A stretch of DNA of 60,000 nucleotides from Apostichopus japonicus. Its lineage: Eukaryota; Echinodermata; Holothuroidea; Aspidochirotida; Stichopodidae. The stretch is taken from contig NC_092573.1 in NCBI RefSeq assembly GCF_037975245.1, positions 14,716,001-14,776,000 of the forward strand. Reading direction: 5' to 3'. Shown here one piece after another: positions 56,413 through 60,000 of this stretch. The number at the start of each line of letters is the position of its first letter. Within the stretch, counting starts at the first letter, position 1. Under the pieces are notes generated by a model. That model was not told the DNA's origin. It ran no database searches and saw nothing but the letters and a program-made list of their open reading frames with translations. Both the position numbers and the translations under genes were made by a program.

Positions 56413-57669
56413 CTATTATACACTTTTATAGAGAGACACGTCACGGTGTTTTTATCCCACTACTACCTATCAAACTGTATGACATCAACATGGTGACATA
56501 TTTATGAATATTTCCTACTCGTCATCTCCGCACGCACTGAGTGTTTCTGTGGGTGGCGCACTGTCTTTATCAGCAGGGTGCAGCTATATATGTAAATCCA
56601 GTCCTACATTGACACAGTTGGTTGGTATACAACCGATATCATAATCAAAATCGATATATCTACGTGATGTTTTCCACATTCAAAGGATGTAAACTTTAAT
56701 CGTTATTTAGAAATGCTAAGTTGATGATCGAATTAAGTATAGTTTAATAAGTAACTATAGAGAGAAGTAGAGATGTTAATGATGTACCATATGGTAGTTA
56801 TTGTTACATCTTTATTGCTATTGGCTCTACATTTTTTCAAGTTCAAGTAAAATTGAGTATTAAAGAGATCATTCTTTTAACTGGTCCTAAAAAGCAACCC
56901 TAAACTTTATCATTGACATATGTAACAGTAGGCAACTGTCCCAAACAACAAGAAAGGTTTCATTACATTTTGGAAGATATAACAGTTCTACTAGCAAGAA
57001 TGAAGACTTCAGCTATCATCGAGGCAGTAGTATTTTACATCTTATTGGTTTTCTTTCTTTATCATATATATTGAAATGCACATCAATGACATTGTTTTCA
57101 TTAATAGCACTGTTAATGTTTACTTTGAAAATGTGCGTGTCACCATGACATCAGCCATTGATAAAAGGTCCTGATATTTGTTTTCTAAAACGAACAATAA
57201 TTCTATTAGTTATTTGGAGGCATTATTTATCTCGCTCACCACTATATCATTTCACGTCCAGATGATGACGTATGTTCCTCTTTTTTTACCCCATATCCAT
57301 ATAATTAAAATGACCTTTCGTTAATCACAGTTAAACATTTAACAAGAAGAAGCCAACACAAATTATCGCATTGTTCTTGTTTTTCTAAATCTTGGGAAAT
57401 TAAGAGTTGTTTTATCCAATAATTCCATTTTCTGTAGCTCTTACAAATTTTAAAAAGCAAATAATGTATGTTATTTTAACAAGCCATGTATATTTGAAAG
57501 TGGTAAATGATGGCTCCTAGAGTTAAGTACTATTAAATCTGCTTAATATATGCATTGAAACATGGATAATGTCGCCAGATAGAAAACAAAACGTACTGAA
57601 AAAAGATGGTCTTGATTATCATCAAAACGAGGTCTAATTCTTTGAAGAAGGTACTTATTTATCATTATT

Positions 57670-57671
<2 letters not shown>
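56413..57671. other. Gene-free stretch
   Basis: AT-rich noncoding DNA. Nothing supported beyond the possible TATA element at 56585. Confidence 0.45.

Positions 57672-57719
<48 letters not shown>
57672..57719. repeat. (AT)24 microsatellite
   Basis: An uninterrupted AT dinucleotide run. The Tyr-Ile frames across it are artefacts. Confidence 0.95.
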
Positions 57720-57721
<2 letters not shown>

Positions 57722-60000
57722 TAATTTGCACAATATCCTGTGTCTGATGAATGAGATGGGCCATAATGGGAGTGTGGACTCTTCACGTTACTCATTGCTG
57801 AAGTTAATTCCTTTCGCATATTTATTTTGGTGTACTCGAGAATCATGGCTTTATTTATCTCAACATGTGACGCCAATATCCATGGCTTGCTGTCTAACGT
57901 TGATCCGTGATTTCCCCGGCAATATATTTATATCCTAGACAAGTCTCTCTCCGCCAGAAAAATCAAGCAGGAAGTTCCCAATCAGTAGTTGCTATTTTTG
58001 GAATCAGGTCGTCTAATTATAGTTACCTTTCCGCCAATTGAGAACCTCAATTAGTAATCATGTATAATTATGATTACGAAAATGGCACATTCTGTATACG
58101 AATATTCTAAACGTTAAGGCCGATGCTATGACAGAGAGGCACATATAAAAAACGAACTTTGTGGAGCATTTTACACTCTGAGGAAAATTTCCAGCTCAAA
58201 GTGTAAATGGAATATATTGCCATGGTTTCAAATATACTCATACAAATGAACGCTAAAGTTAGGATTCCATTGTGTAGAAATACAATTACTCTTTCATAAC
58301 ATATCATCTTTATACGTTCATACAACGTGTGATAAGCTATTTAAGTACATTCTATATAGTATCCAAGTAAATGTGTGACAGAAAGTTATAACCTAATCTT
58401 AAATACAGTATTATTTCTAAAAGACTATCGTTTGATACGAGAAATATCATTGAGTGATGACATTGCTTTTAGATAAATACGCATGAGCTAGTGTGTACAT
58501 AATTACATCCTACACGGCTGATTGTGAAAACATAAGCTATTATTGGAAATACCGAAATATTATAATGTAATAGAGAGCTTAATGCATTTACTGCAATCCA
58601 CTTTACACTAATTAAATATGAATAATTAATGTTTGTTCCATACTTAAGACATACTAAGTTCTTTGCAAGAGATCAAAATATGTCCCACTATAGGTTATAG
58701 TTGTACGTGCCGCAGCGGCCCCAAGTGGATAATCACCTTTAAGGTACATCGTGCGTTGACATGAATCTAGTGAACCTTGTAAATAGAGGGATGTGCCTCA
58801 CTTTAGTTATTTAGTATGAATAAGCATAACGTGTCCAATCGCCTGTTGGCATATCCTATCGACATTTATGACAAAAATAACTCCAACAATGCATCCCATA
58901 TGACGATATGTCCCTATATGTGTCACTGTGTGGTTCTGCCAAGGAAACACAAAATTAGTAGCCACTAATTGATTTCTATTAGAAGCCGGAAAACACGTGT
59001 TTCTTGTATAATATTAATGGACATATTCAAACCCCGATGGACGTGCCTTTTCTCGTCGACAGGTGAATGGATTTTATCTACAGAGAATAAAGTGACTAGT
59101 TATGACTGCGTTATTTCTGTCACAATTCCACCGCAAACGCCAATGCTCAACATTGACAACCTATTTATATCATACAACACGCAAAATTGAATAAGCTAGG
59201 CTGATGGTTGATTTTCTGCAATGGGTCAGCGTGGGGAGAGTTGCGACCTATTTTAGGTTGATTGTAGTAACTTAAAGCCTCATTACATGATCGTTGCACC
59301 CTTTTACTGATAGGCCTACGTCTATCATCAATGTTTCTATACTTCATGTACTGAACATAACACCCAATACTAAACCATCTGGCTAAAATTCAGTGGTAGT
59401 AAATATCATGTTCGGGCAAAACTTGATTTCTCACTGAGGGATAATTTTAAAGGTTTTCTTTTGCAATTTATTAAACATCACCCATGTTTATATCGTTTTT
59501 GACTGAGTAATGCCTATCGGCCATTAAAGTGGCTCTATATTACTCTGACTGATCAAAATATTATTAAACCTTACTACATATTTTTGCCTCCTTAATTTTC
59601 CTTGGTACTTTAGCAGAAAGAAACTAGCTAATGATACACAAGTAACATAGCAACTACACTTTTTGATCCAACTTCAGAGGTATTACTAACTGAGATATTT
59701 TATCAAACTGAAATGTTTGTGCTGTTTTCTAATGAGAAATTTCCAAAGCAATTTTAGTACATTAGAATATCAGCTAAGTCTTAGTTTTAATCCAGTACAG
59801 CGTTTCTTAAGGAATGACGGTAGGCACAAAAATGAATTTGATATATGGTTAGACATTTAAAAACTGGTATTATTGAGTCCAGGTTGTATGTAGTGAGAAC
59901 TATCCTATGAAATATCAATACATATTCAACTAAAGCGCATAAACTACTTAGTGCAGCACACAAAAACAGTAGGTCAGCTCACATCTCAATATAAAAACAA
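57720..60000. other. Gene-free stretch
   Basis: AT-rich DNA to the window end with no exon, RNA gene, DIRS terminus or bounded element that I can support. Confidence 0.45.

Noticed and set aside
57606-57938. Tyr-Ile-repeat open frames
   Set aside because: Artefact of the (AT)24 microsatellite.

Overview
This window is invertebrate nuclear DNA. Genes are sparse and intron-split, the sequence is AT-rich, and transposon debris is dense. Recurrent TAGGCCTA-type words, very frequent TACTGTA/TACAGTA words, abundant DIRS-type tyrosine-recombinase retrotransposons and a bilaterian chondroitin synthase point to a marine deuterostome, most likely an echinoderm and possibly a sea cucumber. The species is inference, not read from a marker gene.

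Layout. 1-1743 is the 3' part of a DIRS-type retrotransposon (family A): a frameshifted tyrosine recombinase, an internal complementary region (ICR) and the right terminal repeat. 1744-19734 is mostly gene-free and carries scattered DIRS terminal fragments, a SINE carrying perfect palindromes, and a three-layer nested insertion (17163-18760: Penelope-like endonuclease relic, then a 1.3-kb terminal-inverted-repeat element, then a 0.84-kb element inside that). 19735-26492 is a second, nearly end-to-end DIRS-type copy (family B) with matching terminal repeats but wrecked coding regions, plus foreign inserts including three NFI-type sites and a tRNA-derived SINE. 26493-34208 holds a plausible first coding exon on the minus strand (28346-28617), a solo DIRS terminal repeat inside a 36-bp duplication, an 84-bp mini-DIRS and a 743-bp hAT-like MITE.

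The one confidently named gene is the last coding exon (34209-35768, plus strand) of a chondroitin sulfate synthase of the CHSY1/CHSY3 type, with its acceptor site and a long 3' untranslated region. Its earlier exons are not seen and probably lie left of the window. 37-53 kb is mostly intergenic or intronic, with a TA-flanked foldback element, a young solo DIRS repeat inside a perfect 38-bp duplication (42463-42819), a pyrimidine-rich minisatellite, a diverged inverted repeat around 46.4-51.8 kb and a SINE with an 11-bp target duplication. At 53947-55218, minus strand, two phase-compatible exons encode the acidic extracellular part, the membrane segment and the basic tail of an unrecognised single-pass membrane protein. 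A possible first exon lies near 56.3 kb.

The most unusual signal is the behaviour of the DIRS-derived pieces. Eleven loci in the first 43 kb carry the same termini. They include solo terminal repeats bounded by 36-48-bp direct duplications, which tyrosine-recombinase elements are not expected to make, a head-to-head terminal junction, and miniature copies of 84 and 174 bp that keep both termini. A separate oddity is a set of 28-34-bp CAGGGAG micro-palindromes, one bounded by an 8-bp direct repeat. Homology assignments come from reading the sequence; no database search was possible.
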